Source of the DNA: Alloscardovia sp963543015
Lineage (GTDB): Bacteria; Actinomycetota; Actinomycetes; Actinomycetales; Bifidobacteriaceae
Direction of reading: 5' to 3'
NCBI GenBank assembly: GCA_963543015.1
Contig: CAUTYZ010000010.1
Span: forward strand, 1-64,000
DNA length: 64,000 nucleotides
The notes below the pieces were generated by a model. The model was not told the origin of the DNA. It was given only the letters and a program-made list of their open reading frames with translations, and did no database searches. A program made the translations under genes and the position numbers. Numbering within the stretch: position 1 is the stretch's first letter; each line of letters begins with the position of its first letter. Positions 1-7,117 of this stretch are shown here, in pieces.

Positions 1-504
1 TTCAAGGAAGAAACTGAAACCGATCTCTTCGGTGAGCAGAATGTTCTCATGGGTGGCGTAAACAAGCTCGTAGAAATGGGCTTTGAAGTTCTTACCGATG
101 CTGGCTACCAGCCAGAAATCGCATACTTCGAGGTATGCCACGAGCTCAAGATGCTCGTTGACCTCATGAACGAAGGTGGCTTGAACAAGGCTCGCTGGTC
201 TTGCTCTGACACCGCACAGTACGGTGACTACACCAACACTGTTATCGACGAATCCTGCCGTGAGCGCATGGAATACCACTTGAAGCGCATTCAGGATGGC
301 TCCTTCGCTAAGGAATTCATCGATGATCAGGATGCAGGCGCACCACACTTCAAGGAGCTTCAGGAGAAGTACTCCAACGTTCGCATCGAAACCGTTGGTC
401 CAAAGCTTCGCGCAATGTTCTCTTGGAACAATGAAGGCGTAGCTGACGCTGATGAAGGTCAGTCCTTCAACGGTAAGATTGCTCGTACTCAGGTACAGGA
501 GTAA
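1..504 (+). CDS. ilvC: ketol-acid reductoisomerase, C-terminal part
   Basis: This gene is cut by the left window edge; reading frame 1 is open from base 1. IlvC is a cytoplasmic NADPH-dependent enzyme that converts 2-acetolactate or 2-aceto-2-hydroxybutyrate to the dihydroxy acids of valine, isoleucine and leucine synthesis. The visible part is the all-helical C-terminal domain: it opens with FKEETETDLFGEQ, continues with AYFEVCHELKMLVDLM, and has a SDTAQYGDY stretch, all typical of class I KARI, where the Glu residues bind Mg2+ and substrate. The last ~30 residues (ending RTQVQE) are the usual variable tail. A strong hairpin terminator follows at 537-570. Bifidobacteria often carry two ilvC copies, so this may be one of a pair. 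The identity is secure; the N-terminal Rossmann domain lies outside the window. Confidence 0.95.
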   Translation, partial: FKEETETDLFGEQNVLMGGVNKLVEMGFEVLTDAGYQPEIAYFEVCHELKMLVDLMNEGGLNKARWSCSDTAQYGDYTNTVIDESCRERMEYHLKRIQDGSFAKEFIDDQDAGAPHFKELQEKYSNVRIETVGPKLRAMFSWNNEGVADADEGQSFNGKIARTQVQE

Positions 505-536
505 TCGCAGCTAAATAATTGCTGACTGTATAGATT

Positions 537-570
537 GAGGGAGCTGTCTCGTGTGAGGCAGCTCCCTCTT
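537..570 (+). terminator. rho-independent terminator of ilvC
   Basis: A 10-bp perfect stem, GAGGGAGCTG (537-546) with CAGCTCCCTC (559-568), closes a 12-nt loop and is followed by a T/A-rich tail. It lies 33 bases after the ilvC stop codon. Confidence 0.85.
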
Positions 571-649
571 ATATTTCTTATATTTATAGTGCTTGCAGTG
601 CGTTTCCGTGATGTCGTGCTTTCGCAGAAGTACGGGCACTTTTGCACAA

Positions 650-1138
650 TTACAGAATAGTTTCCATCACCGTTTCTTGTGGTTTCAACCCAACCGCTTC
701 ATAGAAAGCGCGTGCGCCAGGATTGCATTCCCACACACCCAAAGTGATGTTATAGAAATCGCGCTCGCGAGCCCAATTTTGCACAAATTCAAGCATCTTA
801 CGTCCGACACCCAAACCGCGAGTTGAGCTGTCGATACACAAATCATCAATGAACAGAGTTTTATGATCGGTAAACAATCGACCAGCTCGATAGTCCTGCG
901 TATTGCAGAAGCAGTGCCCGACGATGCGTTCAGAACCGTCATCCTTCGTCGCCACAGCTACGAAAACAGGATTATCCAGTTCTTGTACGCGGCTGTGCAG
1001 CTGCTCTTGCGTGTATTTCGTCACCTTATTAAACAAATCCGGGCGACCCTCATAATGGACAAGATTAACTTGTCGCAAAAGTTCCATCAATCCGGGAATA
1101 TCGTCAATGCGTGCGCGGCGAAAACTAATTTCAGTCAT
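650..1138 (-). CDS. GNAT-family N-acetyltransferase
   Basis: A 162-residue GNAT (Gcn5-related) acetyltransferase, expected to transfer acetyl from acetyl-CoA to an amine on a small molecule or protein; the substrate cannot be told from sequence. The N-terminus reads MTEISFRRARIDDIPGLMELL, the usual GNAT beta1-alpha1 start. The acetyl-CoA site is the LFIDDLCIDSSTRGLGVGRKML segment with its RGLGVG pyrophosphate-binding loop, and the C-terminus has the ARAFYEAVGLKP motif. The reading frame is open upstream to 1288, but the family homology begins at the ATG at 1138 and the upstream 50 codons run through a tandem repeat, so I chose 1138. It is a lone gene, convergent with ilvC. Confidence 0.85.
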   Translation of the reverse strand: MTEISFRRARIDDIPGLMELLRQVNLVHYEGRPDLFNKVTKYTQEQLHSRVQELDNPVFVAVATKDDGSERIVGHCFCNTQDYRAGRLFTDHKTLFIDDLCIDSSTRGLGVGRKMLEFVQNWARERDFYNITLGVWECNPGARAFYEAVGLKPQETVMETIL

Positions 1139-1196
1139 GCGCCCAGTATAACAAGTCGACATAGCAAGTCGACAAAAGCAAAGCTGCATAGCAAGG

Positions 1197-1244
1197 CATC
1201 CATGAAAGCCCATCCATGAAAGCCCATCCATGAAAGCCCATCCA
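1197..1244. repeat. 14-bp tandem repeat, about 3.4 copies
   Basis: The unit CATCCATGAAAGCC occurs three times in a row (1197-1210, 1211-1224, 1225-1238), followed by a partial CATCCA. It sits in the spacer upstream of the GNAT gene (minus strand) and the permease at 1378. It is non-coding as far as I can tell and a candidate for copy-number change by slippage. Confidence 0.85.
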
Positions 1245-1377
1245 TTGCTAGGAAAAGTCACGTCCGAGCCTCTCCAGCCGCCAAGCATTATCTAAGCCCA
1301 TCTCGTTCTCGTAGCCTAATGTTTACATGCATGAGATATGATGTAGCTCTACGAGATTATGGGAATAGAAGGATTAT

Positions 1378-2919
1378 ATGACTGACCCCACGCACAATAC
1401 GTCGTCGGCAGCTTCAGAAGCTTCACACAATGCTCAAGCTACTGCTACAACGACGGGAAAATTAAAAGCCGTCGATCATCTTGATAAAAACAATGAGATG
1501 GAACGCGGATTGAAAAACCGACATATCCAGTTCATCGCAATTGGCGGAACCATTGGAACGGGCCTATTCCTTGGCTCTGGCGAATCCATCGCGCTGACTG
1601 GTCCATCGATTATTTTCGTGTATATCGCTGTCGGTCTGTTCATGTTTATCCTCATGCGTGCAATCGGCGAGCTTATGTATCGCGACCCGAGCCAGCACAC
1701 ATTCATTAATTTTATCGGCAAGTATGTCAGCCCTGCATGGGGACGTTTTGCGGGATGGTCGTACTGGATTGTGCTCATCCTGATTGGCATGACCGAAATT
1801 ACGGCTGTATCAACGTACTGTGTGAGCTTCTTTGGAACGTTTGGGATTGACATTTCGACGTATCGTTGGCTTATCGAACTGGTCTTCCTGGTCATTTTGA
1901 CCACGGTTAATCTCATCGCGGTGAAGGTCTTCGGAGAAGCGGAATTCTGGTTCTCTATGATTAAGATTGCGCTCATCGTGGGTTTGATTCTTACCGCAGC
2001 AGTGATGGTGATTATTCAGTTCCACTACCCAGAGCAGACAATTAGCGGTGTTACGATTCCTGCTGGTCATACCAGCATCGGCAATATTCTTGATAATTTC
2101 CAGCTCGCACCAAACGGTTGGATGAATTTCTTCATGGCATTCCCGATGGTGTTCTTTGCGTACGAATTGATCGAATTCGTCGGCGTTACCGTATCGGAAA
2201 CAGAGAATCCTCGCAAGATTTTGCCAAAGGCTGTCAATCAGCTCATCTACCGTATTCTCATCTTCTACGTGGGTGCGTTGAGCGCAATTATGTGTATCGT
2301 TCCATGGCGTAGCTTCGTGCCGGATGGTCAGGGAAATATCGCATCGCCGTTCATTATGGTATTCCGTTATGCGGGAATTGACTGGGCGGCAGCGCTCGTA
2401 TTCTTCGTGGTTATAACCGCGGCAAGCTCAGCGTTAAATTCTCTGCTGTATTCCGCGGGACGTCATTTGTATCAGCTGGCACAAGATTCCTCTGACTCGA
2501 GCGTATTGTCTCGTCTCAAGCTTGACGACATTTCTAAGAACAAGGTTCCTGCGCGTGCAATTATCGCATCGGCAGTATTGATTGTTTTGTCGCCAATTGT
2601 CAGCCTTATCCCTGCAGTTCAGTCGGCGTTTACGTTGTTCTCGTCGGCTTCTAGCGCTGTGATTATCTTCATTTATGTGCTGACAGTTATCGCGCATTAC
2701 AACTACCGCAAGAGTCCAAGTTTTACCAAGGATGGCTTCTTGCTGCGCGGGTATAAATTTTTCGACGTCATTGGTATCGCGTTCTTCATCATGATTTACG
2801 TATCGCTGTTTATGTCGCCAACGCGCGTTGTGCCGGCAATTGCTGGCTTATGCTGGCTCGTCGGTTTTGGAATTTACTGCCATATCAAAGAAAAGAAAAA
2901 CGCGGAAGTAAGCGCGTAA
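1378..2919 (+). CDS. amino-acid permease (APC superfamily, AAT family)
   Basis: A 513-residue cytoplasmic-membrane amino-acid transporter, likely an H+ symporter. After a ~40-residue hydrophilic N-terminus the AAT core begins at GLKNRHIQFIAIGGTIGTG, where GGTIGTGLF is the TM1 substrate-binding loop. The conserved GEAEFWFSMIKI and ETENPRKILPKAVN segments follow, and about 12 hydrophobic helices are visible. Substrate range is not readable from sequence; relatives include the CycA, GabP, AnsP and aromatic permeases. The ATG has AGAAGGA upstream. It is a single gene: the neighbouring GNAT is divergent and the ApbE gene after it is convergent. Two more AAT permeases occur in this window (13240 and 32110). 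Confidence 0.88.
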   Translation: MTDPTHNTSSAASEASHNAQATATTTGKLKAVDHLDKNNEMERGLKNRHIQFIAIGGTIGTGLFLGSGESIALTGPSIIFVYIAVGLFMFILMRAIGELMYRDPSQHTFINFIGKYVSPAWGRFAGWSYWIVLILIGMTEITAVSTYCVSFFGTFGIDISTYRWLIELVFLVILTTVNLIAVKVFGEAEFWFSMIKIALIVGLILTAAVMVIIQFHYPEQTISGVTIPAGHTSIGNILDNFQLAPNGWMNFFMAFPMVFFAYELIEFVGVTVSETENPRKILPKAVNQLIYRILIFYVGALSAIMCIVPWRSFVPDGQGNIASPFIMVFRYAGIDWAAALVFFVVITAASSALNSLLYSAGRHLYQLAQDSSDSSVLSRLKLDDISKNKVPARAIIASAVLIVLSPIVSLIPAVQSAFTLFSSASSAVIIFIYVLTVIAHYNYRKSPSFTKDGFLLRGYKFFDVIGIAFFIMIYVSLFMSPTRVVPAIAGLCWLVGFGIYCHIKEKKNAEVSA

Positions 2920-2956
2920 AATCGTTCAACGTACTCACATAGTACTCACATAGTAC

Positions 2957-3949
2957 TCACGCAGATGTAAAGAAAGTGCCTGGCCAATCGACAGATTGCT
3001 GGGCACTTGCGTTTTCCATAACGCGTGCACAACGGAAATCAGGAATGAGAGGGAACTTGTAGAGGCTTTCCGGATCACTCATAAAAAGTGCGGTGGATAA
3101 TGCATCCGCCCATGCTGTAGGGTGCGCGAGAGAGGTTGTGTCAGCAGGTGCACATGCCGATTGTGGTATCACAACCCACGTCGCTTCAACGTCATGAGTA
3201 TTATCTCCTGTAAGTCCATCGACGATGTGGTGCACTTCTCGGGATGTGTGGAGAGGTGTCCAATGCCTGCGCGACGGAGCAGAAGCACAGAGTGCATCTC
3301 CTGGCTGAAGGTCTACTGTACCCACAACTTGGCTAAAATTCCATGGGTTCTCAAGGCCGATAGTTAGATGCTCGGTCGTAAAAATATCACCGCCCGCATT
3401 AATGGTGAAATCATGAACGCCAAAATTCATCAGAGCGTGGGCAATCAGATCGACAAGAAAGCCTTTCCCTGCAGCGCCGAAATCGAGACGTACAGGCTGT
3501 GCGTAGTGGAGGGCATGTGGCTCATCTGCCGTACGCCACACATTATGCCCCCATTGAGCTCGGGTAGGGTGAGTACCGTTTGTACTCTCAAGAGCAGAAC
3601 CCCAATTAGGTCCGTATCCCCACCGCACTAAATTATCAGCAACCGCGGGAGTAAAACGACCGTCAGTTGCCTCGACCATCGCATCATAAATGTCAAAAAG
3701 CGCGCTCGCGTATTCGGGAAATTCTGCAAAATTCTGCCCATTCGAAGAAGTGCGGTTGCCCCCAGCAATTGCCGCTACGATGCTGTCCTCTCGAAAACGT
3801 GAGAAAGCATGGTCGAAAGTTTCGATGATGTCCGAAAGCTGAGCATGAATCTCGTTGAGATGAGTGTGATAGGGGAACGCGTTGACTGCTTTACTCGACA
3901 CGATAATTCCCGTGCCCAATGCATGAGGAAAATTACATAAAACAGTCAT
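2957..3949 (-). CDS. apbE: FAD:protein FMN transferase (ApbE family)
   Basis: A 330-residue ApbE-family enzyme. Family members covalently attach FMN from FAD to a Ser/Thr of FMN_bind-domain proteins, using Mg2+. Diagnostic motifs are visible: the opening PHALGTGIIV, LDFGAAGKGFLVD (residues ~155-167), INAGGDIFTT (~183-192), the HIVDG site (~241) and the C-terminal ADALSTALF (~281-289). The start ATG at 3949 has AAGG about 7 nt upstream. There is no signal peptide or lipobox; the protein begins directly with the catalytic domain, although flavinylation of exported proteins usually happens outside the membrane. It is divergent from the iron operon starting at 4224. The last gene of that operon encodes an FMN_bind lipoprotein with a matching target motif, which I take to be its substrate. 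Confidence 0.88.
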   Translation of the reverse strand: MTVLCNFPHALGTGIIVSSKAVNAFPYHTHLNEIHAQLSDIIETFDHAFSRFREDSIVAAIAGGNRTSSNGQNFAEFPEYASALFDIYDAMVEATDGRFTPAVADNLVRWGYGPNWGSALESTNGTHPTRAQWGHNVWRTADEPHALHYAQPVRLDFGAAGKGFLVDLIAHALMNFGVHDFTINAGGDIFTTEHLTIGLENPWNFSQVVGTVDLQPGDALCASAPSRRHWTPLHTSREVHHIVDGLTGDNTHDVEATWVVIPQSACAPADTTSLAHPTAWADALSTALFMSDPESLYKFPLIPDFRCARVMENASAQQSVDWPGTFFTSA

Positions 3950-3954
3950 ACTGC

Positions 3955-3980
3955 TACCTTACACGAGTACCTTATACGAG
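3955..3980. repeat. 13-bp tandem duplication upstream of apbE
   Basis: TACCTTACACGAG (3955-3967) is followed directly by TACCTTATACGAG (3968-3980), with one mismatch. It lies immediately upstream of the apbE start, in the divergent apbE/FTR1 promoter region, and could be a double regulator site or a slippage product. Confidence 0.7.
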
Positions 3981-4029
3981 AGGTAGGTATGCCGGCAATT
4001 GCCGACGAGGAATCCCACAAGGTAGGCAA

Positions 4030-4045
4030 TGTTCCACGTGAAACA
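4030..4045. other. parS: parS-like ParB binding site (15/16 match)
   Basis: TGTTCCACGTGAAACA differs from the conserved bacterial parS sequence TGTTTCACGTGAAACA at one base. It is embedded in a 22-bp palindrome (4027-4048) with a single mismatched pair. It is intergenic, between apbE and the FTR1 operon. ParB nucleates on such sites near the replication origin. A role as an iron-operon operator is an alternative, but the sequence does not resemble a DtxR/IdeR box. Confidence 0.65.
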
Positions 4046-4223
4046 TTGTGCTCTGCCGTGTGTGAGCTGTGCGTAGGCTTCTCAGGCAGATATTCCGCTT
4101 GCTCATAGTCGTACGACATCGCCAAAGAATTTTATGAGATTTTTCGAAAAAACTCTTTACTTTTGTGCAAAATCCCTTTATCTTGATTTTTGAGGGCTTA
4201 GAAGGAAAGACTAGATTGAGGGG

Positions 4224-6149
4224 ATGGACGTGAAATCCAATCGCGAAACCTCTGGGTACACCATGCGGTCATGGGCTATGCGCGTTGTATTAGCAATGGC
4301 TGCAGTCGTTATTTTGATTATCACAATGTTCTCTCATTTTGGGCTTTCTCCATTTGCGCCGACGGAAAGTTTTGCAGCAACGACCGCTGCTTCACAGAAA
4401 TCCTCGAAGAATTCTTCACAGCAGTCATCCATTGCTGAAGCTGCAAATGTTGATTCTTGGGCACAAGTTGCTTCGAATATTTCTGATGATCTCAGCTCGG
4501 GCGTTCAGTCCATACATAATGGCGATACAACGACAGCTGCTTCCGCTTTCCAGCGCGCGTACAATGTGGATTTTGTAGCATCGAATCTTATCGTTGTACT
4601 TCAGCAGTATGCTTCGGCACAGTCTGCACAAAATCCTGCTATCGCTCAGACTGCTCAGACAATTCAATCGGAATTGATGTCACTGACGACTGATGTCTTC
4701 GTATCATCTAAGCTTGAGTCCATCCCAAGTCGTGTGGACACACTCAAGGGTGAATTGACAAGCATTGCCGCTCAGCTTGACTCGGATCAGAGCATCAAGA
4801 ATCCTCGTGAATTTGCTCAAGAACGTGCTCAGAAAACTGCACAGGAGCGCGAAAAACTGGATGCAGCAAAGACTCGTAAGAATGCTGGACGTGGAACGCG
4901 TACATGGTCTGAAGTTGCTGATGAAATGACAGCAATTTTGGATAAGGCTCAAAAGGCTGCGACCACAGGTAATAACGACCGTCAGGGTTCTGATTTGGTC
5001 AATGAAGCATACTACCAGTACTACGAAAAGCTCGGTTTTGAAAAGACTGTAATGAGCGCTATTTCTGGCGCGCGCGTATCGGAAGTAGAAAACCAATTCA
5101 AGGAAACTCGTAAGTCCATGGTTGGCGGAAAGTCCGATGCTGAAGTCACCAAGAATGTACAGACTCTCAAGTCTATGCTGGTCGAAGATGCAAAAAAGTT
5201 GGATGAAGGTGCAGCCGCTCAGGTGAATCCATTCGTCTCGTTTGTCACGTCATCCTTCGGTCAGGCATTCGTTATCTTGCTGCGTGAAGGTCTGGAAGCA
5301 ATTCTTGTTATTGCGGCAATTATTTCCTACCTTGCGAAGGAAGGTCAGCGCAAGTCCATTAAGTATATTTACGGTGGATCCGCGCTGGGTATCGTCGCAT
5401 CGGGAATTATGGCTGCACTGCTTATCTTGGTCTTCCAAGCTGCGGGCTCGCATCAGGAAGTCTTCGAAGGCGCTACAGCATTGATTGCAATGGTCATGCT
5501 TTTGTACACGAGCAATTGGATGCTCAGCAAGTCGTCACGTGAATCGTGGACATCCTTCGTGGATGAAAAGACGAAACGCAGCATTTCCAATGGAAGCGTA
5601 TTCTCTTTGGCATTCTTGGCATTCCTCGCGGTATTCCGTGAAGGCGCTGAAACGGTTATCTTCTACCAGGCACTTGCTGCAATGAATTCTGACGGTGACT
5701 ATATGCCACTCGTCTGGGGTGCTTTGGCAGCAGTTGTCGCTCTGATTGCTATCTTCTTGCTCTTTAGATTTACGACCGTTCGTATTCCGTACAAGCAGTT
5801 CTTTGCAGTTATGTCCATCATCATGTCGATTATGGTCGTCATTTTCGCGGGCTCTGGTCTGCACGAATTGATCGAAGCGGATGTATTCGACGGAACGTAT
5901 ATGGCGAGCTGGCCAACCAACGACTTCCTGGGAATTTATCCATACGTTCAAACGGTTGCTTTGCAGGTCATTATGGCTGTCATCGTTATTGCCCTGTATG
6001 TCGTGTCGAGTATTCGACGTCGTCAATTGGCACAGCAATTTGCGAGCGAAAAGGCAGCAGAAGCAGCTGACGAGACGGCTTCCGAAAAAGTTTCCGAGCA
6101 TGCAGAAAGCGCAGACGCGTCTGACGTAGATACAGATTCGACGAAGTAA
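4224..6149 (+). CDS. FTR1-family iron permease with extracytoplasmic N-domain
   Basis: A 641-residue polytopic membrane protein of the FTR1/EfeU family, which moves iron across the membrane. An N-terminal membrane anchor or signal (~17-36) precedes a ~310-residue helical, Gln/Ala/Lys-rich extracytoplasmic domain. The seven-helix FTR1 domain follows, with the two hallmark metal-binding REGxE motifs at residues 354-358 (REGLE) and 472-476 (REGAE). The C-terminal ~35 residues are acidic and probably cytoplasmic. It is first in an operon with the P19 lipoprotein, the DUF2318 protein and an FtsX-type ABC unit, as in the FetMP/P19 iron systems of Gram-negative bacteria. Oxidative (Fe2+ to Fe3+) permeation is known for FTR1; how the energy is coupled here is not established. 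Confidence 0.9.
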   Translation: MDVKSNRETSGYTMRSWAMRVVLAMAAVVILIITMFSHFGLSPFAPTESFAATTAASQKSSKNSSQQSSIAEAANVDSWAQVASNISDDLSSGVQSIHNGDTTTAASAFQRAYNVDFVASNLIVVLQQYASAQSAQNPAIAQTAQTIQSELMSLTTDVFVSSKLESIPSRVDTLKGELTSIAAQLDSDQSIKNPREFAQERAQKTAQEREKLDAAKTRKNAGRGTRTWSEVADEMTAILDKAQKAATTGNNDRQGSDLVNEAYYQYYEKLGFEKTVMSAISGARVSEVENQFKETRKSMVGGKSDAEVTKNVQTLKSMLVEDAKKLDEGAAAQVNPFVSFVTSSFGQAFVILLREGLEAILVIAAIISYLAKEGQRKSIKYIYGGSALGIVASGIMAALLILVFQAAGSHQEVFEGATALIAMVMLLYTSNWMLSKSSRESWTSFVDEKTKRSISNGSVFSLAFLAFLAVFREGAETVIFYQALAAMNSDGDYMPLVWGALAAVVALIAIFLLFRFTTVRIPYKQFFAVMSIIMSIMVVIFAGSGLHELIEADVFDGTYMASWPTNDFLGIYPYVQTVALQVIMAVIVIALYVVSSIRRRQLAQQFASEKAAEAADETASEKVSEHAESADASDVDTDSTK

Positions 6150-6227
6150 TTCAACGAGTCTCGCGCCCCTCACCACACCACAATTTTTACTCAATTTACT
6201 CACCATTTCGAAGAGAAAAGGAAGAAA

Positions 6228-6857
6228 ATGAAGAAGACAACACTGGCTGCTGCACTCGCAGTAATCCTCGCGGGTTCTTTGACTCTCGCAGCTTGCGGTA
6301 ACAACAGCGGATCTAACTCTGCTCAGTCCAGCAACACCTCATCCTCCAAGACCGAAAACAAGTCCGAGTCCACCAGCGACGGTAACGGCTTCGAAGAGTT
6401 CCCAATTGGCGATGACAAGGAAGTTGGCCCATTGAACGTTGGTATGGTGTACTTCCAGCCAGTGGACATGGAGCCACAGGGCATGGGTCTTTCCGCAGCA
6501 GAATCGAGCTTCCACCTCGAAGCTGACATCCACGCTCTTGCAAACAACAACCTCGGCTATGCAAAGGGCGAGTTCGTTCCAGATTTGACTGTTACTTACG
6601 AAATCATCAACAAGTCCAACGGTGAGACCGCAGCTTCCGGTACCTTCATGCAGATGAACGCTGATGACGGCCCACACTACGGTGGAAACGTGAAGCTCGA
6701 TCAGGCAGGTTCTTACACTGTCAAGCTCACCATTGCTTCTCCTGCAGAGCGCGGTTGGGCATTGCACGTCGATAAGGAAACCGGTGTTAAGGGCAAGTTC
6801 TGGACCACTCCACTCGAAGTTTCTTACGATTGGGATTACACCCCAATGCAGTGGTAA
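6228..6857 (+). CDS. P19/Tp34-family iron transport lipoprotein
   Basis: A 209-residue secreted lipoprotein with signal sequence and lipobox ending LAAC at Cys22-23, then a Ser/Asn-rich linker to about residue 55. The rest is a P19 (pfam10634-type) immunoglobulin-like domain beginning EEFPIGDDKEVGPLNVGM. Candidate metal ligands, by comparison with Campylobacter P19, are the Met of QPVDMEP, the His/Glu of FHLEADIHA and the His of DGPHYGGN. P19 proteins are copper- and iron-binding dimers that work with FTR1-type permeases. The RBS is AAGGAAG just upstream. It follows FTR1 by 78 bases and precedes an unusually structured spacer, so its expression may be uncoupled from the downstream genes. Confidence 0.9.
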   Translation: MKKTTLAAALAVILAGSLTLAACGNNSGSNSAQSSNTSSSKTENKSESTSDGNGFEEFPIGDDKEVGPLNVGMVYFQPVDMEPQGMGLSAAESSFHLEADIHALANNNLGYAKGEFVPDLTVTYEIINKSNGETAASGTFMQMNADDGPHYGGNVKLDQAGSYTVKLTIASPAERGWALHVDKETGVKGKFWTTPLEVSYDWDYTPMQW

Positions 6858-6863
6858 TTGTGC

Positions 6864-6939
6864 GGGGATTCTTCAAGGATTTCTCGAGAATTCGTGTACT
6901 GCTGACAGCAGTAGAGCAGATGAGGAATTCCCCCTCTTT
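6864..6939 (+). terminator. possible terminator/attenuator after the P19 gene
   Basis: GGGGATTC (6864-6871) can pair, with one bulge, with GAATTCCCC (6925-6933), followed by a pyrimidine-rich CTCTTTACCTCTTATTTT tail. Inside the loop is a perfect palindrome with 8-bp arms (6897-6913, TACTGCTGACAGCAGTA). It could partially terminate between P19 and DUF2318. Confidence 0.45.
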
Positions 6940-6953
6940 ACCTCTTATTTTGC

Positions 6954-7088
6954 GTAGTCTGAAGGTGGATGTGCGCTAGAGAATATGCCACGCGATGAGT
7001 CGCCCGAGCAGCTCTCGCTGGTCTGTAGATTTTTTCTCTAGCATTTCTAAATATCTCGCGATATTCTAAATACGGACCTTCAGACTAC
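6954..7088 (+). ncRNA. nested inverted-repeat structure between P19 and DUF2318 genes
   Basis: An outer perfect 13-bp inverted repeat, GTAGTCTGAAGGT (6954-6966) with ACCTTCAGACTAC (7076-7088), encloses a 9-bp repeat GCTAGAGAA (6975-6983) / TTCTCTAGC (7034-7042). Inside are small hairpins GCGA/TCGC (6992-7003) and AATATC/GATATT (7050-7065). If transcribed it would form a multi-branched RNA ending about 30 bases before the DUF2318 start. It matches no riboswitch class I recognise. A 135-bp MITE-like insertion is the other reading; no target-site duplication is evident. Confidence 0.5.
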
Positions 7089-7117
7089 ATAATTTTTTAT
7101 GACCGTTAGGTTGTGTA

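Noticed and set aside
3950..4223. DtxR/IdeR iron box in the apbE/FTR1 promoter
   Set aside because: I looked for a TTAGGTTAGSCTAACCTAA-like palindrome and found none; iron regulation is plausible but not shown.
5531..5546. CACGTG-containing sequence in the FTR1 gene as a third parS
   Set aside because: Only the TCACGTGA centre matches; flanks differ at several positions. The same holds for TTCACGTGG near 38030.
6954..7088. MITE or IS remnant
   Set aside because: The 13-bp terminal inverted repeats fit, but no target duplication and no second copy in the window; kept as a structured spacer.
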